Part shown: positions 46,561-60,330 of the stretch, one piece after another
Layout: each line of letters starts with the position of its first letter
Position numbering within the stretch: the stretch's first letter is position 1
Assembly: GCF_034190915.1 (NCBI RefSeq)
Contig: NW_026947502.1
Coordinates: 32,518,785 to 32,582,784 of the forward strand
From: Cavia porcellus
Lineage: Eukaryota; Chordata; Mammalia; Rodentia; Caviidae
Length of the DNA: 64,000 bases
Reading direction: 5' to 3'
Made by a program: the position numbers and the translations under genes
Notes under the pieces: generated by a model
Database searches by the model: none
The model's input: the letters and a program-made list of their open reading frames with translations, nothing else
What the model was told of the DNA's origin: nothing

Positions 46561-46967
46561 AGGTTTGAGTTAAAGAGTTGGTGGTTAAAATCGCATGTGG
46601 TGCTATTGTTCATCTTATAAAAAGGCTCTAAGTTATGAACCAGCAAAGTGAGATTTTAGAATTTCAAAGAGGGATAGTGATGTGAACTCAGAGACACAGT
46701 TAGAGGAATAAATGTGAGAAAACAATAAATAATTTGCTGAACAGTAAACCATGCATTTATGGGATATATATTTCAACATTAAATTACATGGTATGTTGAC
46801 ATCAGTGACATCAGCAAATCTTAAAAATTTTTTCATACCTAAATTTTTAAAATATTTTGAAAGTTAAAAGTTGTTTTTATAAAGTATTATGCTTTAAATA
46901 TAAAGCTACTAGAGAAGAAAAATATCAACAAAAACCTTTTATAACTAAGACTAGATATATTTTGTTC

Positions 46968-47114
46968 ACTTGTTTTGTTTTTTGTTTTTGAGACAGGGCT
47001 TTGCTGTGCAGTTTAGACTGGGCCATGAGGCCCAGGTTGGCCTCAAATTTACAGCAATCCTCCTAACTCATCCTCCCAAGTGTTGGAATTATAGATATGC
47101 TCCCACGCCCAGCA
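46968..47114 (-). mobile_element. B1-type SINE, antisense
   Basis: tttttgagacagggctttgctgtgcag ... caatcctcctaactcatcctcccaagtgttggaattatagatatgctcccacgcccagc is a clear antisense 7SL-derived SINE. Confidence 0.85.
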
Positions 47115-49020
47115 TGAAATAAGATCATTTAAAATGAGTTAGGCTAAGCATTTTTTGCCTTAAGAAAAATGTATTTATTTTTCAGTATTTCAGAATTACG
47201 TGAAGCTTAGTTATTGAATAGAATATGATATGTAATGAAAATAGTGACTACACTTATAAAAATATATATTTGCTGGTTTGGAATAAAGTATTCTACAGAA
47301 GCCCATTAGGCCTAGTTGTTTACAATGAAAGAAACTTACTTGAATATAACCCACATAATATATTCCGGTTTGCTAACTTAATGAGGGTAATAAAATGAAC
47401 AGTTACATCTTTCCTTTTTTATGTCTACATATTTATTAAATACAGCACAGTAAAAAATGCCTAAATTGTTTTTGAGGGTGACGCCTGTCAATACTGAAGT
47501 TTAAAAGTAGAAAATAGCAGGTCCTAAAGTGGTTGAATACTTGCACAAAGCTATGCAAAGCAAATTCCTTTGATGACCATCTTTTTTCTGACTCTGAGAC
47601 TTTTCTGCATCCTGTTTGTGGTTGAAAAAGTCTGATCACAAAGAATGATATAACATACACTAAACAATAATTAGAATAACCTCCCAATCTAGTCATCATG
47701 AAGTTTACTAAAACCTTATTCGTTGTGTTAATAAATCCCAAACTACCCACTTTCACACAACTTGCACACAGCCTTGGTAAATGAGTGTTACTCACCACGA
47801 CTGAGCTCTGTCATAAGCAGTTCACAGAACTACTACAATGAGATCTTCTATCAAAAGTCACCATCTCCTGTTACCTCATTTGCTCCTGATCTGCATCCCT
47901 CCTCAGGCAGCCTTGTGGTCTGAGGCTATGACTTGAGGTTTCTCTTCTCACAGTGTCTTCTGTTTAACTTAGAAAAGCAGTGGTGCTCACTGGACTAGGC
48001 TTCACGTCATCTTTTAAGATCCTCTGAGAAACTAGTTATTAAATACAGCTATGTTGAACAGTAGGAAACACCATTTTTCTTGAAACCTATTCAAATTTTC
48101 TTTCTTCCGTCTCTCTTTTTCGCTTGTCCCCTTCCCTCCCTCCATTCTTTCCTTCCTTCTTTCCTTCCATACTTATCTTCCTTCTATCCTTTTTACCTTC
48201 TTCTATCTACTGAATTTCAACTGTGAAGGAAGTCCAGGATGAAGCAATTACTTATGGACACATTTATGAAAAACTGTTGTATGTGCTTAAAAGATAATAG
48301 ACCTTCCTTTGGAGAAAAAAAAAACCAGAATCATATTTTCTCCCCTTAATACTGATATGACTAGTATGACTATTATTTGGACTCAATTTGATACAAATCA
48401 ACTAATCTAAAATCTCTTCTCACATCATAGAACCTTTAATAAATAGTCCCCATTATTTTGCTGAGATGAATGAATTTTGCTGTGACACAGTCTGATATGG
48501 AACAAGACCTGCATTATTACTCAGAAAGTATGAAGTAATTTACAAGATACAATATATAAAACACAAACACAGTGTGGCAAGAAAAGTCCTGGAGTGGAAA
48601 TCAGTAGATCTGATTTCCAGTTAAGATATTGTGTCCAACATTCTGTATAACCTTGATTCAGTCACTTGCTCGCCCCATTTGAACATAGAGAATGTCTTAA
48701 CCAGAATTCTTTGAATTAAAAATGACAAAACCCCAGTTAAAACTAGTTCAGGTGTCCATATCTGACTGTAGAAAGAAACTAAAAAGAGTTGGTATGACGA
48801 AAGTATGTCCTATGCAGACAATCATCTTCTCCTCCATGCCTTTAATAGACTGAGACAAGGACCAGAAAAGTAGTTCATCTTTGGTGCAAAATTATAGCCT
48901 GTCTGCTCTGTCCTAGGAGTGTTATTACTTTTTGTTACTTCCCAGGAGGTTTCTATCTCCCAAAAAGATGAAGTGCCTTCCCAAAGCAAAAGTCTGGATT
49001 ATGACAGTCTAGAGTAATGC
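47115..49020. other. Intergenic, AT-rich
   Basis: No exon is seen. A pyrimidine-rich tract (tccttcctt type) lies at about 48.12-48.19 kb and an MIR-like piece near 48.58-48.69 kb. Confidence 0.5.
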
Positions 49021-49024
49021 TTGT

Positions 49025-49620
49025 GGTGGTTAATTGCTGGTCAACTTGAGTGGGAACAATTAGATGAAGTTGGAAGACCCATTTTGGGGAGGACTGTTGT
49101 TGGAATGCTATGAAAAGGAGAATGGGAAGGAAGGCGTTTAGTTGATTTCTCTCGGAAGAGCTTTGTTCTGCTTTCCTTGGGAGGGGCTTTGACTGCAGCT
49201 CTTGGCCTCCACAGGGATGGCTGTTGTTCTCTTTAGAGGAGCTCTGGCCTTCACCTTTGCCGTAGGTATCCTCTCCTGGCTTTCAGCACAGACTGTTCAG
49301 CTTCTGCACTAGCCTCTCAGCCTGCAGGCACCAGTTCTCTAACCCCCAGCTTGGTCTTCAGCCTTCCATTACAGACTCTCTGGCCTCCTGATATAGGTGT
49401 GGGACACTGTCGGGGGCTTCAGGTTCTTTGGCTCTCTAATGGGCAGACAGATCACATGTCACACTGTGGGTGGGGGCTAATCCTGTACATTTCTGTACTG
49501 TGCATTAAGTGTTTCTCTTGCGAATATCGACGACAACAATTTCGCACACACCTTCTTTTGTCCTTTATATTCTCTACCCACATTCTCCAGTGTGGATGAC
49601 AAAGTTAGCTGTTCCTAGAT
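49025..49620 (+). mobile_element. ERVL/MLT2-type LTR fragment
   Basis: tggtggttaattgctggtcaacttgagtggg at the start and cctccacagggatggc ... ctctcagcctgcaggcaccag further on fit an old ERVL-class LTR. No retroviral genes are intact nearby. Confidence 0.45.
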
Positions 49621-52620
49621 CCAGTTTACAAACCTCACTGTTCTATATTGTTTATATTATTAAATCATGGGCATTTTTATTTTTATAACATCCTGGCTAA
49701 CAAGTTCCATCGTCTCAAACCAAAAGGGAAGGCTGAATAATCATACTAAATAACAGAACCATTTACAAAAGCTACATTTTGTCACTTCCAAGCATATGCA
49801 AAAGTTAAGATCTGCACTCTGTCCTGAGGAATTCACAGATTAGCAGTTGATTTTTGGAGCTTGTTTTCCTCACCTAGAAAGAAACTTCTATGCATTGAGA
49901 TTTGGCTTCATTACTTGTAAGGTCTTCTTGTAGTCTGGGAACATGATTGAGGGGAGCCCATGGTCATTTCTTTCAGGTGGCAGACTTCTGAGTTTATTGA
50001 ATAGGTAGAGAAGTTTCATGCTGCATGTGTTTGGGGTAAGGGCCTGTGCCTGTCTGTTCAATTTTATCTCTAAGGCACTGACAGTTAAAGTCCTGTCCCC
50101 CAACACAGAGGATGCATCTGGGTTGTTGACTCCTAAAATTTCACGGTAGGCATTCATTAGTTTTGTTTCTGGCTTTGATCTTTTCAAAGAGACATACAGG
50201 ATAAAAACATTGGAAGAGACAAATGCTTAAACTGTGACCAGAGGCTTTCCTGAGTGTTAGCTTTGAGAGGACAAAGAATAAAGGTTCTGGGCATCTGATG
50301 AGGGGATTCTGGAGACTAAAAAGACCAGAGTACCAAAGCCACACTTTAAATGTACAAAATTTGTAAATGCTCCATCTCATGAAAAGCATTTGTCTTTCCA
50401 TGAGTGCGGTCACCATAGAGCACGTGTCGTTCACACTTTGACCTCAGGGAAACACTTTTGGTTAACCACTAAGAGTGAGTCCCACTTCCCTCTCAAGTCC
50501 TCCCTGAGAAATCTGCTCTACCATGACATGCTTGCGGAGATTGGAACAGCGAGCAAAGTGAACTGAGGTGACTGGCTGGCCCGAGGTCATCGTGGGATTC
50601 TGTTGATAGTCTGGAAGTCATTTCACCTTTTCTTATGCTAATATTCCATGCAATAATAGACTTTCTAAGACTCAAATGACATAGTGTAAATGTCAAGCTG
50701 CCACTTGGGCTTATCTCACATTTTCTGTTCTAATACAAATGTGTCAAAATCCAGTGAGATCTTGAATCCATTAAGCCTCTATTCCTACTTGATGTATAAT
50801 AGTGATGTATAAATACATGTAATTACGGTACTCTTTTTCATAACATATTTTAAGATGTTCGAATGAAAGGCATTATTTAATACTTAATTTCTGAGAAATA
50901 CAAAATGTAAAATGATTATACGCTTTCTTTAACGTAAAATGGAAGTGTTCTATCTGTGGTTGTATATTGGTACTTAATATGTTGTGCTGCTTTTTCTTCT
51001 AGACTGAGTGGGAGAGCTGTGGTAGGTCATACCACATCTATTGCCTATCTATCTTTCTATCCTTTATCTACTGCCTTGCCTAGTTTGTCTGTTCCAGAAC
51101 AATTTTATGAGATGACAGGACATTCATTTATCCATCTCCTCCATAGTTATGCATTGAGTACCCCGTAGGTGCCAAGCACTGTTCTAAACAGTTAGGGTAC
51201 CACAGTGAACAAAGACAGAAGTCTTAGTCTTCTGTGAGCCTGAATTCTAGTGTAGGAGACAGATAAGCAAAACATGCAGAATATCACACAGGGGCTACAG
51301 CTAAGAAGAAAATAAAGAGTGAAGAAAACTGGAGAAAATCCCTAAAAGATGAAAGAGAATTTACCTTACAGATATCGATGGAAAGAGCATTCTAGGAAAG
51401 GAGAAGTAAGTGCAAAGACACTGAGGCAGGAGTGTGCCTGGAGCATTCACGGAATGCAAGGTGTAGGAGGGCCTTGTGGCTAAAACAGAAGTAGGGAGAG
51501 AGGGGAAAGGTGCTAAAAGATGAAGTCAAAGAGATGAGGAAATCATGGGTCCTGCTAAGGAATGACAGGAGGCCTCCGAAAGGTCTTGAGCAGAGAAGTG
51601 ACACAAGTCGACAGTTTAGCAGCACCGCTTTGGCCACTGCACCTTAGGGACGAGAGGAGGCAGGGGGACCAGTTAGAAAGGCTGGTGAGGTGACGACTTG
51701 GGCTGTACCAGTGGCAGGGTGGCAAGAAGCTTTCAGATTCTGGGCATGTTTTGAAGGGAGAGGTGCAACTTGCTGACAGACGGGGAGAGAGAACACGAAA
51801 GAAAACAGAAGCCAAAGACAGTTTCAGTTTTGGGCCTCAGTCAGTGAGAACTTCGAATTCTTAGAGAGACAAGCTAGGGATGGCAAGCAAGCAAAAGGAA
51901 CAAGTTTTAGAGGAAACTCACTTTGGACATAAGTAGGAGACGACTATGAATTCTAATGGAAATCAAATAGAGAGTTGGATACACTATAAAGGTCTTCAGT
52001 TCAAGAAAGTAGTCAGGACTGGAGATGGAGATTTGGGGTAGAGACTGAGCTTAAGGCCAGGAGCCAGGAGCGTGTGGGAAGGGAGAGGAAGGCCTAGGGC
52101 TAAGCCGCGGGGCACTGCAGGGTGCAGAGGTTGGGGACATAAGGAGGGCAGTCAGGCAAGGAGAAAATTAGCTGCAGCAGGCGAGGACAAAATCAGTCAC
52201 TAAGCGCATACTGCTTTGCTGTGGAACAGAGCAAATTAAGCAGTTAATATATAAATAAGACATTTTACATTAATTGTAGTATATTTAAGAGGTTGTCTAT
52301 GACTGGTCCTGAATGTCAGATAAGCTCAGAGTAAAAGTATTATATCATGCCATTCAATCAGAGTCTATTTGGGTACATCTCCCACAATTGTTTTTACTCT
52401 ACAAGAGGCTGTACAATGAAGTTTAAGGTTCAAATGATTTGATTTCAAAATTTTGGGGAAGAGAAGAGACAGCCACCTAGGGGGTCACAGCAAGAATAAT
52501 CTCTGAATTTGTGCTGAATTTGTGCTGGAGAAAAGCAGATAGCACGAGTTGGGAAACAAAGATACCCTCATATGGGAGAATGAATAAACAGAAAATGTAG
52601 CTGAACTAAAATCCAGTGTC
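49620..52620. other. Intergenic with ancient repeat
   Basis: Unique AT-rich DNA to about 51.12 kb. The 51.12-52.15 kb part (gtaccccgtaggtgccaagcactgttctaaac ... gaggcaggagtgtgcctggagc ... gaaaggtcttgagcagagaagtgacac) is the same ancient repeat class as at 36.86 kb. Confidence 0.45.
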
Positions 52621-53239
52621 TAAGTGCCTGTTAAGAAATCAGATCGCTCCTGGGTGATGGTTCCCAAGCCCCACCCCAGACCAGCTGACAGGCCATCTGG
52701 GGAGAATGAGGGAGGCATCAGTTACTGACCAAACAGAAGCACGGTCACCCTGACCTCTCTGCTGCACAGAAAGTGAAACGTGTAGCCCAGGGATTGGGAG
52801 AAGCTGACAGCAGAACCAGCAAAACAAATCTCCACGCATAAACAACAGCACTCCAGCACCTGTGAGGGGCGGGACTACGCTGAGATGGGAACAAAACCCA
52901 CTCCCATCATATGCAACAGGAGTGCTGCTTGTGGGACATTCGGCGCCCACCCGCAATTGCGGTGGGCTCCCACACACTGTGGCCAGCATCTCCTAGCTAA
53001 GGACTCCACAAATAGCATGGAGGAGGAGCAGGGAGTCCTGAGGAGCCACTGGCTCGCAGGTGACTTGGGAAGCAGGAACAGAGTGGATCTCCCCTCTGCT
53101 GGCTCCAAAAACTGGAGAGGTCAATGATGGGGTGAGGTCCTGCCCATTGCCCTCTGCGGGCAGAGGGTCCTAGGCCACAAATGGGGCACACAAGGTTCTA
53201 TGGGCCAGGCTGTGACAGATGTGCTGGTGGATGGATGGT

Positions 53240-53690
53240 GAGTACGCCATGGCCAGTGGTCTTTTGGCCAGTGAAGTGGGTTTGTGAACAATATAGGAAT
53301 CTAAGCAGCCAAATTGGTAAATTTGGAATTTTATTAAGCTGAGCTCAGGACCACTTGTATAGAGACCTCCCTGTTTCAGAGTCTCACCGAATAGTCTGGA
53401 ACTGGAAAGTTACAGAGCTTTTAAAACAGAGAACCACAAAAAGACATCCTATTGGAAACAATTTAGCTAGAATCTTACATTAATTTTTGAGTGACACCTG
53501 TATTCTGTTTCTTTGTTGAGCAGGTTAATTTTTCTCTTGTGGGTACAGCTCATTCTGCTTTCCTTATGGGACTGTACTCTAGGTAATTTTCTGTCCTCCT
53601 GGGGACTAGTTAAATGCAGGGCCCAAGATGGAGTCAGTTATGCCAAGCTACAACAGCCAGGAATTAGACTAGGAAAGTCTGTGGAGGGCA
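53240..53690. mobile_element. Possible LTR insertion in L1 5' region
   Basis: aatataggaatctaagcagcc ... ggaattttattaagctgagctcagg ... agtctcaccgaatagtctgg differs in character from the flanking GC-rich L1-like DNA and has an LTR-like look. Its ends and family are unclear. Confidence 0.25.
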
Positions 53691-54794
53691 GATGCAGAGG
53701 AGCCTGCCATATTTACCCCCAAATCGATGAAGAAAACTGGATCCGGTACCTGCACCGGGCCTTGCTCCCCACAGAGCTTGCAACCAGGGCTCAAGTTTGG
53801 AGGATTCAGGTCCTCATGGCTTCAGGCCTCTAAGCAGCCGCAGGGCGACTGCTGTGCTCCGGCCATCAGAGGGCGACTCCAGACTAGGGCAGCCATGTGG
53901 GGCTCCGGGTTAATCCCCTATTGACTGGGTGGAAGCTTTTACTTTTATTTTGATTCAGTTTTTTGGTTGTTGTGGTTATTATTTCCTTGCTTTTTTTGTT
54001 TCCTTTGGGGCATGTTGGGTTTTGTGTTGTTATTTTGTTTTTCTGTTTTCAATACTTTTCTGGGGTTTTTTTCTTGTTTATTTTCTTTTCTTACAGTTCT
54101 TGCTTCTTTATTTGTATTATTTGGATATTTTTCAAAGTTTTCCCCTTTGACTGACTCCCTCTTTTCGTGCTTCTTCTCTATTTTTGACATGCTTCCCTCT
54201 TGTGACCTTGCTTCCTTTCCTCCTCCCCACTTGTCTAACAGCGTAACAGAGGTCTAGCAATTGCACTAAAGAATAAGAATAGGCAGCAGAAATTAAACAA
54301 TATCATTCAAAGGCCTTAACAAAATTGGGGTTACAGAACTCAAACAAAACCAGCTACAATACACTAACAGGTTCTGACAACCTCACAGCCTCCCGAACCT
54401 CTCGATGTGCTTCTGCCCACAGGGGTATTCTCTCCCGCCTTTGCCAATACTCTTCCAACCCACAGTACGAACCTCTAAGGGGTGGAAAGCCGCGGCCAGC
54501 CTGTGTAGCTTTCCGAGCAGGCAGACTGTTAAAGTGCTGGCTTTCAATCCAGGGGGTTGCCTGCAACCTACACAGAGATGATTGTACTCTTTATTGACGA
54601 GCATGAGCAAGGACACAGGTTGGCTTGGAAGGTAGCCAGAGCCTGTGGAGTATACACAGGGGAGCTCTGAGCCTGCGGCACCTCACAAACCCACAGTCTG
54701 TAAAGCTAGGAGGAGTAAACTGTGACTTGCTAGATTCCAAAATTGCGGAGTTTGGGAAGAAACCACTCATTCAGATACACAGAAGAATTTATTT

Positions 54795-54830
54795 CAACTA
54801 ATTTTTGTTGTTGTTGTTGTTTTTCATTAT
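54795..54830. repeat. (TTG)n tract
   Basis: Five TTG units within a T-rich stretch. Confidence 0.7.
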
Positions 54831-56616
54831 TTTATTTGGGGAATTTGGGGTTTTCCTTTTACTACGTTTTTTTTTCTTGATCTTTTCCTTTGTTTTATTT
54901 ATTAATTCGTATTTTTCTTTTTGACATTTTTTTCTGTTACCTTTGTCTAATTCTATGAATTGCCTTTTACTCCTTCATAGAATTTTTGTCTCAATTTTCT
55001 GTCCTCCTTTGCATCTTCAATTGCTTAATTTTTCAGACTTTTCTTTTTCCAGTTCTGTTCTTCACTCCTTCTGTCTTTACCAGTAAAACATTAAGCTTTA
55101 GTAACCCTAAGATACTTACTTAACTCTATGCTACTACTGTTCAATTCTTTTCTATGGGAGGTATGGTTGTTGCAGTTGGTAGCTATTCACTATATGTTAG
55201 TATTTAGTTTCATTTAGAGTTTTTACAATAATTTTAGAACTCTTTTCTGTAGTATAGGATGCTATATTGTTGGTTCTTATAGTATGTCAATATCCAATTT
55301 ATCTTTGATGCTATCATTGTTGCTGATAATATGCAATAAATGCTATTGCCAAGATGTTGCTATTAATAGATTTTTTTGTTTATGTCAATATCACGGTTTT
55401 AAAAGTACTATAATTTATTCACAGAGACCTGGAGGCTGGGCTCATTACACTATCATCTCTATCCAAATGAATCAGGTAGTCAGATCTTGGGACAGAGGCA
55501 AAGGCTTATAGTGAGCCACATCTAGAATGTATCACTGAAAGTAAAGAGACTTCATACTAACAGTGAAGGCTTTCCATTATAAGCACCCACAATGTTCAGT
55601 GCACACACACATGTGCACACACATGTGCACACAGACACACACACAACTACAATAGAAACGCGAAGACAAGGCAACAACGTGCCTCCAAAAACTTCCAAGT
55701 GTTCCAACACTGATCCCTGGGGGACCAAGGGGGAGAATATCAAAAAAGACACAGCCAAATAATTTAAAATGATAAAAGAATATATTAAAAACAGATCAAT
55801 AACATGGTTGGCAAGCTCAAAGAAGATACAGTTAAACAAATAATGTATTTAATAAACAAAACAATCAGTGAATTTACAGAGGACACTAATAAAAGACTAG
55901 ATGAGTTAAACAAAACAAGAAAAAACATGAATGACCAGTTTAACAAAGAATTTGAGTTGTTTCTATTGTAGTTGTGTATAAATGAAAATGACCAGACTAC
56001 CTGCTAAAACTGCAAAGTCAGTAAAACACTAAACATTGCAAGCATTAAATTGTATTTTATCTCAATAGCTATCATTGTGGCCCATGCTTCTTTGGATCAG
56101 CCAATTGCTTAGAGCAGCAGAGAGGCGGTGGAGAGTGTTGGCTCTTCTTGTTTCCCAGCCATGCTCCAGAAGGGGCTGGCATCTGGCTCACCCCCAGCAG
56201 TTCCTTGAAATTTCTTCTGCAAATTAATTAGTCTGCCACCCTTAATTTCAGTCTCAGGCAAAACTCTGGACACAACCATAATGCAGACAATTTTTTTTTT
56301 GCCAAGCCATAACATACATCACTTGGAGTCTAGCATCCAATGTGGTCCTTCTTTCCAGCAGAAACCTCCAAAACCTGGTCTTTACTGGCAGGATTTCTAG
56401 CAGCCTCCTGTTCTTCTGAGCTCTGGCCAGAATCTTCCATACAGAACAGTCTAAGGTGTTTCAGTGCTACTCTTTTAGGCAACATTTCCAAACCCTTCCA
56501 TACTTTTCCCACAAATCATTCCCAAAGGCCTTTGAACCACATGGTCAGGTATAGTCACAGTAACTACCTCACTTCCCTGGTAACAAATTCTATCTGGGTT
56601 ATTTTTATCTCAATGC

Positions 56617-56970
56617 TAAGATAAAATATCCAATACCTAAATTTAAGGAAGGAATGGTTTATTTAGCTCACAGTTGATGGAGGTTTCAGTCCATAATCAA
56701 CTTGCTTCAAGGCAGGGTGGCATGGTACCAGGGCAACGCTTCAAGGTGGCAGAATACAGCAAAAGCAGGAAGAGCAAAAAGAGGAGAATAAGCCTCTCTC
56801 CCTTTATTGTAAGCAGGCTTACCACTCAGGTGAATGTAACAGTCACAAAATCTCTTGACAGACTGAGGGTGTTTACAAGTAAGAACCCTGGTTCCCTGTT
56901 GAGTATCTTAATTAAACCTCAAACTTCTCAACATAACACAATGTAACAACCATCACAACAGTAAAATAGG
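56617..56970 (+). mobile_element. hAT-type (URR1-like) element
   Basis: gctaagataaaatatccaatacc ... ggtttatttagctcacagttgatggaggtttcagtccat ... cttaattaaacctcaaacttctcaac belongs to the same family as the piece at 16.83 kb. It is inserted between L1 parts. Confidence 0.55.
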
Positions 56971-56984
56971 TAAGACTCTTGAAG

Positions 56985-57965
56985 TCATAGGCTTCAAAGA
57001 TTTTCTGAACAGAACCCCAATTGCCCAAAAAAATCCCATAAAGAATCAGCAAGTGACATTATATTAAATTATAAAGTTTCTTCAAAGCAAAGATAAAACC
57101 AATAGAAGAGATAATCTATGGAATAGTAAAAAATTTTCCAACTACATCTTGGACAGAAGACTAATATCTAGAATATATAAAGTACTCAAAAATTGGGACA
57201 CTCAAACTAAAAATTTCAGTCAATAACGGTGACTCACATGAATAGACACTTCTGAGAAGTACAAGAGGCCAATAAGTGCATTAAAAATTCTCAACATCTC
57301 TGACAATTAGAAAAACAGAACTTAAAGCAACACTGAGATTTTGTCTCACTCTAGAAAGAGTAACTACCATCAAGAAATGAAATACAAATGTTGGCAAGGC
57401 TGTGGGGAAAAGGAACACTTCCATGTCGTTGGGGGGAAGATAAAGTAGTAAAACCACCATGGAAATCAGTCCAGAGACTCCTCAATAAATTAAAAATAGA
57501 AGTTCCATTCAACCCAGCTATTCCCTTTGAGGTATCTTCCCAGAAGAATTAGACATACTGTTAGAGTGGTACATGTATATCTGTGTTTGTGTCAGCACAA
57601 TTTATAATGGCTAAATTTTGTAAGCATCCTATATGTCCATTCACAGATAAATTGATAAAGAAACTGTGATTTTTATGCGCAATTATCACTTTGCTATAAA
57701 AAAGGGTAAATTTGAGTCATTGGTAGAAAAATGGATGCAACTTGAAACCATACTATTAAGTGAAATAAATCAGACACACAAGTTTAACATGGTTTCTCTT
57801 ACATGAGAAATCCAAAGTATAAATAAATTAAAGAGCAATATAAAATACAGAGGGCAGTAACAGAGAGATTTTTTGAAAATGAGAAGGAGACCAAGAGGTG
57901 ACGGAAGAGGGAGAGGGAAGAGGAAGAAGACTTCAAAAAGAATTAAGATTTCTCATATATTTGTA
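56985..57965 (+). mobile_element. L1 ORF2 3' end and 3' UTR
   Basis: ttttctgaacagaaccccaattgccc, agaagactaatatctagaatatataaag, ggcaaggctgtggggaaaagg, ttcaacccagctattcc and tcttacatgagaaatcc follow the L1 ORF2 C-terminal half in order. Frameshifts and stops make it inactive. A purine-rich 3' UTR ends near 57.96 kb. Confidence 0.8.
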
Positions 57966-58517
57966 ATAGCTCTCCACAATAAATATAATCATTTTGTACC
58001 ACAAGTGTTGCTAAAAAAGTATTTGGAAGTTTTTATGCACACATGGGTGATACAATAGTCACAATTTTCAACATATGTCCATAGAATAATATCAAAAGGC
58101 TGTCTAAATTAATTGTATGTTACTGGAAAATACATTTGTATGAATTCTAGAATTTAAAGAAATCAGACTTAGTGAAATGGATCTTTTTAAATTTTGTTTT
58201 ATTTTAAAAAGAAATAAAAAAGGATAGAAATGACACATAATTTTTAAAAATAGAAGCAAATAAACACTAGTTAATATAATTGTATACTGTTATCTTAGAA
58301 GTTCAGGTTACAAGATTTAGGCATGAAAAATATGATCCAACAATCAAACAATGCAAGCCTGAGGACAACTAGGAAAAATGCTAGAGATACTATGAACGTT
58401 GCATACTTAATTCTATAATTAGGCTTATAGCTGGGATATTGAAAGAAACATAACTGAAGTATTATAACAAGTGTCACTAAAGTATTTGCATACCATAACT
58501 ACCACTTGTTAAATGCA

Positions 58518-58594
58518 ACAATATCTCTGGATTAAACATGAAATCTCTGTGAATTAAAAATCCACATATTTCTGGATTAAAAATGAAATCTCTG
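58518..58594 (+). repeat. Imperfect tandem duplication, about 46-bp period
   Basis: atctctggattaaacatgaaatctctgt is repeated as atttctggattaaaaatgaaatctctgt about 46 bases later. Confidence 0.7.
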
Positions 58595-59149
58595 TTCAAA
58601 ACACCAGTAAGTCAATGGGCTCTCATCTGAAGCTCTGTATAATTATGCTACTAAAATTAACAATGTACTTTAAGACATGACTCAATAGCAATTTTTTCTT
58701 AATGAAATGCTTCATTAAGCAGTGGATGGTGGTGTGATTTCCTTTCCAATATTTTAAAAGCTCCCTAAAGAATGTGATGGGCACTGACAAAGGACAATGA
58801 GTAATAAAATACTCTCTGAAGAGAAAGCCTCATTGATCAAATATGGGCAAAAGTGCTCAATAAGGGTTTGAGGTTCTAAAATATACTCTTTTACCATGAT
58901 TCAAACTGATATATACATTGTGAGAAAAATATATTTCCAACTCTCATACCAGAAGTTTGCTCCTTTCTTCTGGTAGAAAACTGTCTTCCTATAGCCATTT
59001 TTGTGCATTCTCAGAAACCTGGACTTGAGAATCTGCCTTAGAGCAACACCACTTCAAGTGCCAGATATGCAAGTGACTTCACTTAAATGTTAATCTGTAC
59101 ATGTTCTGCATAATTCATCCCATTTTTTCAAGACACTGAATATGAGGAT

Positions 59150-59225
59150 ATAACTGTAAGTGTGGTTCAGTGGTAGGTCACTTGCTTAGTATGTGTAAAG
59201 TCCTGGGTTCCATCTCCAGTACTAT
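59150..59225 (+). mobile_element. Degenerate ID-like SINE
   Basis: gtgtggttcagtggtaggtcacttgcttagtatg and gtcctgggttccatctcc keep weak box A and box B. An AC/ATAC-rich tail follows. Confidence 0.65.
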
Positions 59226-59811
59226 ACACACGCACATGCACATATACACACATGTGTGCATAATTACAGGATTCTAGGAATCTAGGACACATGGTTAATT
59301 GCATGTGGCATCAGAAATGATGTACACAGTAGTGACTATTAGTGTCATGAGCATATAGACATGTTGCACAGATCAATGTGTTTCACAATTTGTTCCTTTG
59401 TTCTGTTGTCTGTCCTGAACTGAGTACAGTCTTTGCTTGCTAAACCTTGTTATTGTATATGAGTCTGGTTTTCCGAAGTCATCTTAATAACTTGGTTTTA
59501 AGGAGTTACTCTATTTCTGTCAGTCATTTATTGGCGTGTTGGTTGGCAGGCTATTACTATGATATGGTATTTCAAATATCACTTCCAATAAATATTATAA
59601 TATTTTTCCATTTCCTGTGATAGTTATTCTACATTATGATTTCAATGTAAGTAACTGGAAATTCAATATAATCCTTCTAATAAAGAATATTGATCTTTAA
59701 AAAAATCTCAGAATATGTTCTTTCTCAGATCAGTGAATCAAATTAAAGTACTGGGTACTTAATTTTCAGTTTTAACATATTTTCATTTTTAAAGATCGTG
59801 AATTAATACAG

Positions 59812-59876
59812 AACTTTCCATAAACATAAGAAATTAACTTTCCATAAACATAACTTTCCATAAACAAAGAAATTAA
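59812..59876 (+). repeat. Short tandem repeat of aactttccataaaca
   Basis: The unit aactttccataaaca occurs three times. Two of the copies are followed by (a)agaaatta. Confidence 0.85.
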
Positions 59877-60005
59877 ATTGAAAAACTAGAAAGTGTTCAC
59901 TAGTCTTTATAAAGAATCTCAGGGTTAAAATTTCCTTTTGTTCAAAAATCTAAGAAGTTTTCACTTTTGCTAACAATTACTTTTTAAATATCCTTTAAAA
60001 TGTTG

Positions 60006-60019
60006 GTCGCCAAGGCAAC
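60006..60019. promoter_or_regulatory. RFX X-box consensus
   Basis: GTCGCCAAGGCAAC fits the X-box GTNRCC-N2-RGYAAC exactly. No repeat is recognised around it. Regulatory use is inferred. Confidence 0.45.
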
Positions 60020-60330
60020 TTTAAAACATGACCTACTAACATAACCTACTTTTATTAAGTGGTTTTGAATGACTGACCCTGTTTCTCTCAGTGATCCCAG
60101 ATTTGTCCTGACAATGAAAGAAGTAATATAGGGTCTTGTCTTTTATAAATAAAGTGACCACAGAAAATTAGACTAACAAAGTATTCACATTAAATTTTTA
60201 GTTAAACATGGCAATGAAGTAATTTGTTTCTTTTTTTAAAAAATGTAGTTGCACAATTATTTTCCTTTGTAACTTTTAAAAAACAAGTTTGTAACTTTTA
60301 AATTTATGTAATTACAAAAATGGAAAACAT

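Larger units (their letters stand above)
40935..46950. other. Intergenic, gene-free
   Basis: No supported exon. It holds old interspersed repeats (a 'tgtgtaacaagttgctaaaa' type near 42.13-42.48 kb, MIR-like near 43.44 kb), a 255-codon open frame at 44127-44894 of unknown nature, microsatellites and an L2 end. Confidence 0.5.
52620..55965 (+). mobile_element. L1 5' region and ORF1-side fragment, interrupted
   Basis: The GC-richer 52.62-53.23 and 53.69-53.93 kb parts look like an L1 5' UTR. The A-rich 55.72-55.96 kb part (gacacagccaaataat ... gttaaacaaaacaagaaaaaacatgaatgacc) looks like ORF1-side sequence. T-rich stretches lie between. Assignment rests on composition and partial similarity. 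It is probably the 5' part of the L1 whose 3' end is at 57 kb. Confidence 0.4.
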
